Source: Planctomycetota bacterium (GTDB lineage Bacteria > Planctomycetota > Phycisphaerae > WQYP01). From it: a stretch of DNA of 15,985 bases. The stretch covers positions 1 to 15,985 of the forward strand of contig JAJZGH010000100.1 of NCBI GenBank assembly GCA_021798635.1, given 5' to 3'. A program made the translations under genes and the position numbers. Shown piece after piece: positions 6,401 to 13,179 of this stretch; the stretch's first letter is position 1, and each line of letters starts with the position of its first letter. The notes under the pieces were generated by a model that was not told where the DNA came from, made no database searches, and was given only the letters and a program-made list of their open reading frames with translations.

Positions 6401-8267
6401 GCTCTTGGCAGAACTGAAATCGCAATCTTACTTCGGAGCCATTTGTAACACGGTGGTGTCCGGCGAAATCGCCCGTGACTTAAAGGGGCACGGATTTAAA
6501 GTACTCTGGCTGGTGCATGAAATGGCCGGAGTGATTCGGCAATTTGGCGAGGCCGAGAATTTAGGCATAACGGCCAAGGCTGTGGATCGCGTGGTTTTCG
6601 CCTCCACGATTGTGCGCGACTCTTTTCTGTCGCTGTCGGAAATTCCGCCGGAAAAAGTGCTCATCAAGGCGCAGGGAATGTATACGCCCAATGAATTTCT
6701 GAAGGACCGCCATACGATTCGCCAAGATGTACGGGCAGAACTGGGCATTCCGGCAGATGCCCCTCTGGTGCTGGCCGCCGGTTTTGGAGACCGGCGCAAG
6801 GGACCGGATTTATTCATCCAGGCCGGTAATGCCGCTCTGGCGGGGAATCCCGCTATTCATCTGGTATGGGTAGGCGACCTGCACCAGGATTTTGAGATTA
6901 TCGTGAAACGACTGCTTCGCGCGGCACCCACTCCGGAGCATTTTCATTTTGTTCCACGCACGCGCGATGTCAGCCGGTATTTTGCCGCGGCTGATCTGTA
7001 CTTGATGACCTCGCGTGAAGATCCTTTTCCCAGTGTGGTCCTGGAAGCATTTCATGCGGGCCTGCCGGTGATTGGATTTGCTTCCGCGGGCGGATTTACG
7101 CAAATCGTCACACCCCGGCTGGGACGTCTGGTGCCCTATGAGGATACCCGCACCATGGGTCGGGCCGTTATTGACTTCCTGGCTGATTCCGCAGGCCGAC
7201 GCTACGTGGCCCAGGCGGGTCCGCTTTTAATTAAAAAGCATTTTGACCACACTAGCTATGCCTGTGACCTGGCAAAAGAACTGGGTTGCACATTTCCAGC
7301 CGTCAGCGTAGTGGTGCCTAACTATAATTACGCCCATTACCTTCCCCAACGCCTGGAAAGCATTCTGCAGCAGACCTATCGCCCGGCAGAAATTATTTTT
7401 CTCGATGATGCCTCGGAAGATAACAGCGTGGAAGTGGCGCGCGAGATTCTTTCCCGCGGCACTGTTCCTTTCCGTATTATTGAAAACCGTCAAAACCAGG
7501 GGGTCTTTGCACAGTGGCTGCGCGGAATTGATGAATGCGCATCGGAACTTATCTGGATAGCGGAAGCGGATGATCTGTGTGAGCCGACATTGTTGGGCCG
7601 CCTGGTAGACGGGTTCCGTCATCCCGACGTCGTGTTGAGTTACGCACAATCAAAGATGATGGATGAGCGGGGTGCCATCCTGGGCAATGACTATCTTCAG
7701 TACACGCGGGAGGTTCATGCGGATAAATGGCAAAGCGCCTATTTACGCCCCGGACCTCTGGAAATCATGGATTCGCTGATTATCAAAAACACCATTCCTA
7801 ACGCCAGCGCGGTGTTGTTCCGCAAACCCATCACTGCGGAATTACGTCCGATGATGCAGGACCTCCGGCATGCCGGCGATTGGATGTTTTATCTGAATCT
7901 CCTGCAGGACGGCTGGATTTGTTTCGTGCCCGAGCCGCTGAATCATCACCGCCGTCACAGCCAAAGCGTGACGCTTAAAGCCAGGGCGATCAATCTATTT
8001 CGTGAGGTTCTGAAAGTGCAAATGTTCTGGCTTCAGAAACTTCCCGTGGATGCGCACACGCAATCCATGATAGAGATGGTGCGCCAGTCAACCTACCAGA
8101 TGCTATCCCTTCACACGGGTGATTACCCTGATTACCGTCGGCACCCTGATCTGGCCGATGTCCTTGAGCCTCCCCACCGACATAATGCAAACAACGGCAG
8201 TGCCCATAAATCCAAAATTCCAGCCCCGGGAGCCTGTCCGAGTAATCGCCGGGTTGCGACGGCGTGA
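3453..8267 (+). CDS. Multidomain protein: sulfotransferase, coiled coil, WbsX/GH99-like, GT4 and GT2 glycosyltransferase
   Basis: 1604 residues, no signal peptide or membrane helix, so cytoplasmic. Domains: (1) about 35-265, sulfotransferase family 2-like, with TPKVACTSLK (42-51) as the 5'-phosphosulfate loop and VRNPYTR (113-119) as the 3'-phosphate motif for PAPS. (2) about 305-440, coiled coil. (3) a duplicated basic linker, LRxxTRPxRYxxMxKxL (448-467 and 493-512). (4) 564-912, WbsX/GH99-like domain, with FYLPQFHPIHEND near its start and WNEWAEGAYLEPD at 880. (5) 918-1265, GT-B fold GT4, with EDPFPSVVLEAFHAG from 1189. (6) 1283-1530, GT-A fold GT2, with SVVVPNYNY, DDAS (1318-1321) and EADD (1371-1374). 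Together these suggest assembly and sulfation of a surface glycan. ATG 3453 is used; 3468 and 3501 are alternatives, as Shine-Dalgarno signals are weak. The last 12 or so residues are encoded by an inverted-repeat element, so the native C-terminus may have been altered. Confidence 0.88.
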   Translation: MGRIQMDNFHSELFDTMTDTDWTSLSVGSLVSYRYLLHYVSTPKVACTSLKWWFAELDAPEFFNYDSLRSYETDPRLTIHDSFYKACPNVTGLDPVDLKKIVLSPDFFRFALVRNPYTRIFSAWQSKILLREPLQADPFINADFYRQEIQSVDDIAHNIQSFLEYLHATQWPDIIDPHWTPQSHVLRIGKVRYSQIAKMEDPESLWKNLADRIGPAAFRNPAQQKYNESLLPYSPLFFSARSIELIRKLYAVDFMAFDYPFGLPAENVSLERGHIDTALKAAQMIRGRNQRFMNVRRALDVSDTQATHFRLEVAQRDQIAAVLAGQVAQREHDLSMLQKQVAESTENLAQCKEALGSLNAAVADGSHHIVELTDLLAGTRQSAAALNQDLTERNNRIAMLQTQVSEITAQLSHRDETIAGLQAALTERQLRIAELVRVREARTLRGRLKILRQRTRPIRYFFMNKSLAAARMEQCDQASNFPARKTLTFLESLRQLRKKTRPLRYWIMRKPLPHTELPRSSSFAAAPEAPARMRPTGTVAPTRMSGATADYVKESQWMAVDTRIRAIAFYLPQFHPIHENDVWWGKGFTEWTNVSKTQPQFAGHYQPHLPGELGFYDLRVLDVQKRQIELARQYGIQGFCYYYYWFNGRKLLEHPLEQMLRRPELDFPFCICWANESWSRCWDGLENDVLIQQQHSAEDDLAFIHEVTSLFTDSRYIRVEGRPLLVVYRPSLLPDPAATARRWRQYCRDCGIGEIVIAYTQSFDRIDPAAIGFDYAIEFPPNNIDTRIITSDIQGLNSNYAGTVYDYPNLIEKCQELPQPPYRLFRGVCPGWDNESRKPGHGVTYAGATPALYRQWLNSACEYTSKNLPAGEQFVFINAWNEWAEGAYLEPDRRYGYAWLQATAEALQQFPAGQLPRKLVVVTHDCHPHGAQLIILNVCRDLSRQLGCTLAIITLGEGDLEDQFAQCGEIYRWWQLSSQQRTALLAELKSQSYFGAICNTVVSGEIARDLKGHGFKVLWLVHEMAGVIRQFGEAENLGITAKAVDRVVFASTIVRDSFLSLSEIPPEKVLIKAQGMYTPNEFLKDRHTIRQDVRAELGIPADAPLVLAAGFGDRRKGPDLFIQAGNAALAGNPAIHLVWVGDLHQDFEIIVKRLLRAAPTPEHFHFVPRTRDVSRYFAAADLYLMTSREDPFPSVVLEAFHAGLPVIGFASAGGFTQIVTPRLGRLVPYEDTRTMGRAVIDFLADSAGRRYVAQAGPLLIKKHFDHTSYACDLAKELGCTFPAVSVVVPNYNYAHYLPQRLESILQQTYRPAEIIFLDDASEDNSVEVAREILSRGTVPFRIIENRQNQGVFAQWLRGIDECASELIWIAEADDLCEPTLLGRLVDGFRHPDVVLSYAQSKMMDERGAILGNDYLQYTREVHADKWQSAYLRPGPLEIMDSLIIKNTIPNASAVLFRKPITAELRPMMQDLRHAGDWMFYLNLLQDGWICFVPEPLNHHRRHSQSVTLKARAINLFREVLKVQMFWLQKLPVDAHTQSMIEMVRQSTYQMLSLHTGDYPDYRRHPDLADVLEPPHRHNANNGSAHKSKIPAPGACPSNRRVATA
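4794..4988 (+). repeat. Duplicated 20-residue basic segment inside the giant glycosyltransferase
   Basis: Codons 448-467 (4794-4853) and 493-512 (4929-4988) encode two copies of a motif reading LRxxTRPxRYxxMxKxL, 45 residues apart. They lie between the coiled coil and the WbsX domain. Nucleotide identity is lower than the protein similarity, so this is an old duplication kept at protein level. It could be a protein-protein or membrane-surface contact; no known family is recognised. Confidence 0.6.
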
Positions 8268-8506
8268 TTTTTGGCTCCCATCAAGTAGCGGCGACGATGG
8301 CGTACCTGACATGGATGGTACTCCGAGGAGCCGCGCCGCAGAGGGGGGCCAAAAAGCACGCCGCCCTACGGGTGGGCCTGAAATGCCCCGCCTGCTTTGT
8401 TGTCGGATCTCGCAGACTCATTATCCAGAGTCGGCTCGATCCTCCGCCGCGCATACGGGACATTTCAGACCCATCGCAATCCCGGCCATTACTCGGACAG
8501 GCTCCC
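8228..8506. mobile_element. 279-bp palindromic element with long terminal inverted repeats and two internal hairpins (MITE-like)
   Basis: The 26-bp ends, 8228-8253 (beginning GGGAGCCTGTCCGAGTAAT) and 8481-8506, are inverted repeats with one mismatch (8247/8487). Pairing continues inward as TTGCGAYGG (8254-8262 with 8471-8479, one bulged base). Inside are two more hairpins. Arm 1 pairs 8261-8279 with 8344-8362 (17 Watson-Crick pairs, one G-U, one mismatch), and encloses GCGGCG/CGCCGC (8288-8293 with 8334-8339) and GTACC/GGTAC (8302-8306 with 8317-8321). Arm 2 pairs 8374-8389 with 8457-8472 (14 of 16), and encloses GGATC/GATCC and GACTC/GAGTC. The whole folds as a three-way junction. No transposase gene is present, and the frames inside are not protein-like. 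No clear target-site duplication is visible. It could be a non-autonomous transposon or a structured repeat RNA, and it may also act as a two-way terminator between convergent genes. Confidence 0.75.
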
Positions 8507-8512
8507 AGGCGA

Positions 8513-9547
8513 TCAGGCAACCTTCCGTTCCCGATCGATGCGTGCCATCAAGGCACGCGCAATGACGTTGGTGACCAGCGAACTTAACATCAGCACCAGC
8601 GCCACATAAAACATGGCGCTTAGGTAAATCGGGTGATCCGCTTCCATAAATTCATTGGCCAGCACCCCCGACATGGTCTGGCCGCCGGCAAACAGACTGG
8701 CGCTGATGTGGTCCGTGTTACCGATGACCATGATCACGGCCATGGTTTCCCCAATAGCCCGCGCCATGCCCAGCATTACAGCCCCAAAAATTCCCGCCCG
8801 GCAGTACGCCAGCGCCAGGCTCGTGGTTTGCCACCATGTTGCGCCCAGACCATAGGCTCCATGTTCAATTTCCTGCGGGAATTGCTGTAAAACATCGCGC
8901 GTAATGGCGGTAATAATGGGCAGAATCATAATGGTCAGAATCAGGCCGCCGGCCAGAAAATCACTGCCGGACGGGCCGCCATGAACCAGATTAGCCGGGA
9001 AGAATTCAATGCGGCCGCTGGGATATTTTCCCACGGGAATGATGCTGATATGTTTTAAGGCGTCGTAGAGAATTGGCTCGAGATAATTCTGCAGCCACGG
9101 GGACATGACAAAACAGCCCCACAAACCATACGCAATGCTCGGAATAGCCGCCAGTAATTCCACTAAAAAGGAAACCGGTCCGGCCAGCCAGCGCGGTGCA
9201 ATGCGGGTAATAAATATCGCCGTTCCAATACTTAACGGCACGCCAATTAACAGCGCCAGAAATGTTGTAACCCCCGTGCCGTAAAGAAAGGACAGCACGC
9301 CGTACTTATCGCGTCCGGGAACGGGATTCCACGCTTGCGTGGTAAAAAAATGCCAGCCAATCTGCCGCAGTGCCATCCAGGAGCCGTGGATGAGCACCGC
9401 GAAAACAATAATTAAAATGGTGATGGTCAGCAATACGCCGCCCAGGGCTGCGGCTTTGGTAGCAGCGTCAATACCCCGGCGAAACGCGTTTTGTTGAACA
9501 TCCACGAACGGATTGGGCGGCAATGTCGGATTGGTTGATGCTGTCAT
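8513..9547 (-). CDS. pstC: Phosphate ABC transporter permease PstC
   Basis: 344 residues, normal length for PstC. It forms, with PstA, the inner-membrane channel of the high-affinity phosphate importer PstSCAB. About six membrane segments are visible (roughly 35-55, 88-112, 122-148, 198-218, 250-277, 306-332). QAWNP (71-75) and YGVLSFLYGT resemble the conserved PstC N-terminal region. Residues 226-253 (EIEHGAYGLGATWWQ...) form the EAA-type loop that contacts the ATPase. ARAIGETMAVIMVIGN (262-277) is a PstC hallmark. A polar loop at about 160-197 is somewhat long. The gene follows pstS after 163 bases containing two hairpins. pstA and pstB, which normally come next, are absent: six bases past the stop is the palindromic element and then the converging glycosyltransferase gene. 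The Shine-Dalgarno before the ATG at 9547 is weak. Confidence 0.9.
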   Translation of the reverse strand: MTASTNPTLPPNPFVDVQQNAFRRGIDAATKAAALGGVLLTITILIIVFAVLIHGSWMALRQIGWHFFTTQAWNPVPGRDKYGVLSFLYGTGVTTFLALLIGVPLSIGTAIFITRIAPRWLAGPVSFLVELLAAIPSIAYGLWGCFVMSPWLQNYLEPILYDALKHISIIPVGKYPSGRIEFFPANLVHGGPSGSDFLAGGLILTIMILPIITAITRDVLQQFPQEIEHGAYGLGATWWQTTSLALAYCRAGIFGAVMLGMARAIGETMAVIMVIGNTDHISASLFAGGQTMSGVLANEFMEADHPIYLSAMFYVALVLMLSSLVTNVIARALMARIDRERKVA

Positions 9548-9607
9548 ACGTGCTTGAGTCTCAAAATTGTTTCCCTGCGGCGGTGATTCTACTTCAGCTT
9601 ATCATGT

Positions 9608-9650
9608 ACAAAAGGCAGTCCCCACGCGATCGTATCTTGTGGGGACTGCC
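9608..9650 (-). terminator. Intrinsic terminator/attenuator between pstS and pstC
   Basis: GGCAGTCCCCA (9614-9624) and TGGGGACTGCC (9640-9650) are perfect 11-bp inverted arms. On the minus strand the hairpin is followed directly by TTTTGT, a classic intrinsic terminator. Placed after pstS and before pstC, it would let most transcripts stop after pstS, giving more binding protein than permease, as is common in binding-protein transporters. Confidence 0.8.
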
Positions 9651-9670
9651 AGGGTCTTGCATTGTTGAGT

Positions 9671-9689
9671 CAAGGCGGTTGGTGCCTTG
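9671..9689 (-). repeat. Small hairpin just after pstS
   Basis: CAAGGC (9671-9676) and GCCTTG (9684-9689) pair perfectly around a 7-base loop, 21 bases past the pstS stop. No T run follows on the minus strand. It may stabilise the 3' end of a pstS-only message together with the stronger hairpin downstream. Confidence 0.4.
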
Positions 9690-9710
9690 TCATCGGATCA
9701 CATCCAATGC

Positions 9711-10772
9711 TTAATTCAGCGGCTGACCTTTCCAGGTTACGTCGGACAATTCAGCGAGAACTTTTTTCCGCATCACGCCGCCGAGTTTGATGTATTGCAT
9801 GCTCTTGGCGTACTTTTGCCCTTTGGTAAGCACCCAGTGAATGAATTCCACCGTGGCTTTGGCTTTGGCCTTGCTCATGTAGCCCAGGTCCTGATCAATA
9901 ATCAGATACGTGAAACCCGAAATCGGATACGCGGTACGACCGGTCGGGTTGATAATCGGCAGGCGGAAGTCCGCCGGGAGATTAGCCACCACAGCCTTTT
10001 GTGCGGCAATAACCGCCGGGATTGACGGGCGGATTTTAAAGCCGTCTTTGTTGATCAGGGTTGCGGTGGGGAAGTGGCCGATGATGGCGTAGGCATATTC
10101 CAGATAGCCCAGGCCGCCAACGGTTTTGTCAATTAAAGCGGCCACGCCCGGGTTGCCTTTGCCGCCGCGTCCAACCGGCCACTGTACGGATGTGGACTGG
10201 CCAACCTGTGTCTTCCACTGGGGGCTGACTTTGGACAGATACCCGGTGAAAATGTAGGTGGTGCCCGAACCATCTGAGCGGTGCGCTACCAGAATGCGCA
10301 GGTTCGGCAGGCTGACACCCGGATTCAAGGCCTGAATTTCCGGGGCGTTCCAGTGCGTCACTTTGCCCAGATAAATATCCGCAATCAGTTTACCGTTCAT
10401 GACCAGGGGCTTATGTATCATGGGCAGGTTGTAGCTCATCACTTCCGGCCCGGCGACTTCCGGCATGTGCAGAACATGCCCGCCGGCGGAGCTGATCTGG
10501 GAATTGGTCATTGCGGCATCGGATCCGCAGAAGTTGATGGTTTTGTTAATCAGGCCGTTGATGCCGCCGCCGGAGCCGATCGGTTGATAATCAACCTTAA
10601 TATTGGGGTGGCCGGCCATGAAGTGGGGAATCCACTTTTTGAGCATGATGGGGGCAACAAAGGTTGAACCCGCACCTTGAATTTCAACGGCGTTGACCGT
10701 TGTGGCCATGCCGGTGCAGGCCAGTGCCGCAGCCGTGGCTGCCAGGAGACCGTTACGCAGTGCCTTGAACAT
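9711..10772 (-). CDS. pstS: Periplasmic phosphate-binding protein PstS
   Basis: 353 residues, normal PstS length. The N-terminus (MFKALRNGLLAATAAALACTGMATTVNA) is a Sec signal peptide with likely cleavage after residue 28; no lipobox is evident there. The mature protein starts VEIQGAGSTF, with GAGSTF (33-38) the first phosphate-binding loop. GSGGG (66-70), FCGSDAAM (81-88) and RSDGSGTT (165-172) match the other binding loops of the family. It captures phosphate in the periplasm and hands it to the PstC/PstA channel. The start is supported by AAGGAA eight bases upstream of the ATG. Followed by pstC on the same strand after a terminator-like hairpin. In relatives the gene is controlled by phosphate starvation through PhoB; I could not find a convincing Pho box upstream. 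Confidence 0.93.
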   Translation of the reverse strand: MFKALRNGLLAATAAALACTGMATTVNAVEIQGAGSTFVAPIMLKKWIPHFMAGHPNIKVDYQPIGSGGGINGLINKTINFCGSDAAMTNSQISSAGGHVLHMPEVAGPEVMSYNLPMIHKPLVMNGKLIADIYLGKVTHWNAPEIQALNPGVSLPNLRILVAHRSDGSGTTYIFTGYLSKVSPQWKTQVGQSTSVQWPVGRGGKGNPGVAALIDKTVGGLGYLEYAYAIIGHFPTATLINKDGFKIRPSIPAVIAAQKAVVANLPADFRLPIINPTGRTAYPISGFTYLIIDQDLGYMSKAKAKATVEFIHWVLTKGQKYAKSMQYIKLGGVMRKKVLAELSDVTWKGQPLN

Positions 10773-10942
10773 TTTTCAGTTCCTTTCCATTAAATTCTTT
10801 CTTGCCGGTCGGAACTCCCGAACCTGTCGCAATGTCGAAATCCATATCCAACAGTCCATATCAGACCGCCATCGCGCTAACTGCGTGTTAAGGCCGCACT
10901 AATATTTGGTTTGAGTTGCAATGTAAGACAGGCTGTAAAAAG

Positions 10943-10983
10943 ACCGCGGATCACGCGGATTACGCGGATAAACGCCGGGCTTC
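10943..10983 (+). repeat. Dispersed repeat copy A built on CGGATNACG units
   Basis: ACCGCGGATCACGCGGATTA followed by CGCGGATAAACGCCGGGCTTC. It consists of three successive units of about 9 bases starting CGGAT, then a conserved AAACGCCG tail. It matches copy B at 11147-11188 in the same orientation. Similar CGGAT-ACG strings occur as scattered repeats in many environmental bacterial genomes (general recollection, not checked). Confidence 0.6.
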
Positions 10984-11146
10984 CATCCTTCGAGAGTTCT
11001 ATACGCATCGCTCACAACGCCGTTTGATAACTGTAATGACAATCAGAACTACTTTTCTCCGCCCTCAACACCGCAACGATCATGAACCCATCCCATCGGT
11101 ATCCGGGTAATCCGCGGTTCAATACTATTGCGTCCCCGAAGAAAAA

Positions 11147-11188
11147 ACCACGGATAACGCGGATCACGCGGATAAACGCCGAGGCTTC
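11147..11188 (+). repeat. Dispersed repeat copy B built on CGGATNACG units
   Basis: ACCACGGATAACGCGGATCA then CGCGGATAAACGCCGAGGCTTC: same orientation and layout as copy A 204 bases earlier, differing at only a few positions. Both copies are preceded by an A-rich run (TAAAAAG and GAAAAAA). The similarity ends shortly after the CTTC, so the shared unit is about 42 bp. Confidence 0.6.
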
Positions 11189-11420
11189 ACAAATCTCAAG
11201 TTCCCACTTTAGATGCAAGGGGATAGAAAGTGGAGAGTTGACAGGGCTGCAATGTCTCGGCGAAAGCCACTCTTTTGCGCCAGCCGAATTTGCTCTCCTG
11301 TTCACCTGCTCAACTCACTCTGCTCTATCGGGCCGCCGCCCGATGCCCGCGCAATCCGCGGTTTTCTCCCGTTGTGCGCGCCGATTCCAATCGATGCCGC
11401 TGAACGGTTACAATCCTGTT

Positions 11421-12209
11421 ATGGCGAACTATGAAAAAGATGAAGCGATCTGTTTGCGCGTCATCAACTTTTCTGAAACCAGTCAGGTGGTGACTTTGTT
11501 TGCCCGGCAAGCCGGGTTATTGGCGTTGCTGGCCAAAGGGAGCCGCAAGATGGCCAAGGCCGGCACCTTTTCTCTGGGCGCGCCGATTGATCAGGTGGCC
11601 CGCGGCGAGGTCGTCTATATTCCCCCGCGTGGAACTGCGGAACTCGGCACGCTGACCGCCTGGAATTTAATTGACTATCAGCCTGCCATGCGGAAGTCAT
11701 TGCCGGCGTTTTTTGCCGGACAGATTATTTGCGAAGTCATGATGATGCTGCTCTCGGGGCAGGAGTCCCATACGCAATTGTACGATGAACTTGCTGCGGG
11801 ACTGGCAGCGCTGGGCGGCAGCCAAACCCAGCGGCTTTTTTTAAGTATCGCCAAGCGCATTTTAATTTCCACCGGCTATCAACCCGAGATGGAATATTGC
11901 CTGGTGTGCAAAGCGCCGGTGCGCCCCGGCGTACCGGCGCAGTTCGGCCCCCAGCGGGGCGGCGTGTGTTGTGTTGATTGTCCCGCGGAATCTAAAGCTC
12001 TGCGGGTTGATGGCGGCGTGCTGCTGGCGCTGGCCCGGTTGCCGGTGCCCAGCACACTCATAACCGCTGCCGCATCCAAACCTGCGGCTGCTCCTGCCAT
12101 GCGGGCCGCTGCCATGGTGCTGATTGCGGCCATCGAGACGGCGGCGGATCGCGGGCTTAAAACGCGCTGGGCATTGGAGGCACTTTTTGGTAAAACCAAG
12201 GCACTATGA
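11421..12209 (+). CDS. recO: DNA repair protein RecO
   Basis: 262 residues, typical RecO length. RecO binds single-stranded DNA and SSB and, with RecR (and RecF), loads RecA at gaps during recombinational repair. The N-terminal OB-fold is recognisable: AICLRVINFSETSQVVTLFARQAGLLALLAKGSRK (about 9-43), followed by the helical domain. C160/C163 and C183 or C184/C187 form the zinc-finger pairs (CLVC and CVDC). The start at 11421 (MANYEKDEAI) aligns with the family. The open frame continues upstream to 11082, but that part translates repeat DNA and is unlike RecO. No strong Shine-Dalgarno is seen. The stop overlaps the next gene's start by four bases (ATGA), so the two are probably co-translated. 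Confidence 0.9.
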   Translation: MANYEKDEAICLRVINFSETSQVVTLFARQAGLLALLAKGSRKMAKAGTFSLGAPIDQVARGEVVYIPPRGTAELGTLTAWNLIDYQPAMRKSLPAFFAGQIICEVMMMLLSGQESHTQLYDELAAGLAALGGSQTQRLFLSIAKRILISTGYQPEMEYCLVCKAPVRPGVPAQFGPQRGGVCCVDCPAESKALRVDGGVLLALARLPVPSTLITAAASKPAAAPAMRAAAMVLIAAIETAADRGLKTRWALEALFGKTKAL

Positions 12210-13138
12210 TGAACGAAAATCCAACCGCCCCAAGTGCCCCGGCCTCACCTTCGAGGCAGGTGATCAAACGTCCCCTCTTACAAGGGATACTTTTCCTCGC
12301 CGGAATCGTACTGATCATCGCGGGCGTGCTTAAAGGATATGATCTGCTGCGCGGGGCGGTGACTAAAAATTATTTCTTCCATACCACTGAAGTGCTCATG
12401 GAATTAGCAGCCGGGATCTGGTTTATCAGTTCCGTTGCCGGCTATTACGCCTTGCGCGCCGGCGCGCTCCTATTTACCGTATTTTTGGCCGTTTCGCTGC
12501 ACCGTGCGTGGCAAGGGCAGGTAAATTGCGGCTGCTTTGGACCGGTGCCCATGAATCCATGGATCACCGCAACCATGGATGCCGCATTCCTGCTGTTGTT
12601 ATTAGCCGCAATGCCAAAGCTCCCGAAGAAATCTCCATCGGTCGCCTGGCGGAAGATATTTTCAGGGATCGTGGCATTGGGAATTGCAGCGGGCGTGATT
12701 GAGGGGAAAGTTTATCTTCAGCCGGGAATGCTGCACGCCAATGGCACAATAACGGGCGGCCACGGCGTCATATTCATGCAGCCGCCGGCCTGGGATACCA
12801 AGCGTTTCCCGGCGGCCAATTATATTCCGGGCAGCAGCGTTCTCATGCACGGAAAGTGGTTGGCGGTTATTTATTTCCACACCTGCCCGGTGTGCCAACA
12901 TGCCATCGCCGGCATTTCCCGCCACTTGGCAAAAAGTCCCGATCACAACGTGGCGCTGGTTCAACTGCCGCCGTATGGCCCGCTGCCCAGGGGTCTGGCG
13001 AATTCTAAAATGTTACGCCTGGCATTTGAAGATACCCATATCTGGCGTCCACCATTTCTGCCGGTGCTGGTGGATCTGGACAACGGGGTTGTCACGCGGG
13101 TGCAGTCGTATATTCCAGGGAGCTGGTTCGGGTTTTAA
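12206..13138 (+). CDS. MauE/DoxX-like membrane protein with C-terminal thioredoxin-like domain
   Basis: 310 residues. Five likely membrane helices lie in the first half (about 24-48, 62-82, 84-100, 118-137, 150-166). NCGCFG (107-112), just after the third helix, is the Cys motif typical of MauE-type redox membrane proteins, which resemble the helix bundle of vitamin K epoxide reductase-like oxidoreductases. The C-terminal part (about 185-310) has WLAVIYFHTCPVC (218-230), a strand followed by a CxxC at the start of a helix, as in thioredoxin-fold proteins. FLPVLVDLDNG and VVTRVQSYIPG fit later strands. Together it looks like a self-contained thiol-disulfide relay, with electrons passing between the membrane Cys pair and the CPVC site, possibly facing the periplasm. 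Its start overlaps the recO stop (ATGA); an adjacent second ATG is equally possible. The partner substrate is unknown. Confidence 0.72.
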   Translation: MMNENPTAPSAPASPSRQVIKRPLLQGILFLAGIVLIIAGVLKGYDLLRGAVTKNYFFHTTEVLMELAAGIWFISSVAGYYALRAGALLFTVFLAVSLHRAWQGQVNCGCFGPVPMNPWITATMDAAFLLLLLAAMPKLPKKSPSVAWRKIFSGIVALGIAAGVIEGKVYLQPGMLHANGTITGGHGVIFMQPPAWDTKRFPAANYIPGSSVLMHGKWLAVIYFHTCPVCQHAIAGISRHLAKSPDHNVALVQLPPYGPLPRGLANSKMLRLAFEDTHIWRPPFLPVLVDLDNGVVTRVQSYIPGSWFGF

Positions 13139-13179
13139 CAGGGGAAGTTTTCCGTTCGCTGCCGAAAGGATCGCGTTAA

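Larger units (their letters stand above)
10773..11420. other. 648-bp non-coding region between pstS and recO
   Basis: No convincing gene is seen. The region should hold the pstS promoter (minus) and the recO promoter (plus); no near-consensus box pair was found for either. It contains the direct repeat TCCATATC (10841-10848 and 10855-10862, 14-base period) in the pstS upstream region, a possible regulator site. It also contains two copies of a dispersed CGGATNACG repeat, and a weak hairpin CCACTTT/AAAGTGG (11204-11210 with 11227-11233). The open frame extending recO upstream to 11082 translates the repeat into ITRITRINAE and does not look like RecO. Confidence 0.6.

Noticed and set aside
8119..8609. 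Overlapping open frames on both strands across the palindromic element
   Set aside because: They follow from GC-rich inverted repeats and from the antisense strand of pstC; none has a ribosome site or known protein features, and none resembles a transposase.
10773..10945. Pho box upstream of pstS
   Set aside because: CTGTCTT on the minus strand matches half a site, but the second half at the required 11-base spacing does not match, so no PhoB site is claimed.
11082..11420. 113-codon N-terminal extension of recO
   Set aside because: The added residues translate the CGGATNACG repeat (ITRITRINAE) and do not resemble RecO, whose OB-fold begins right after the ATG at 11421.
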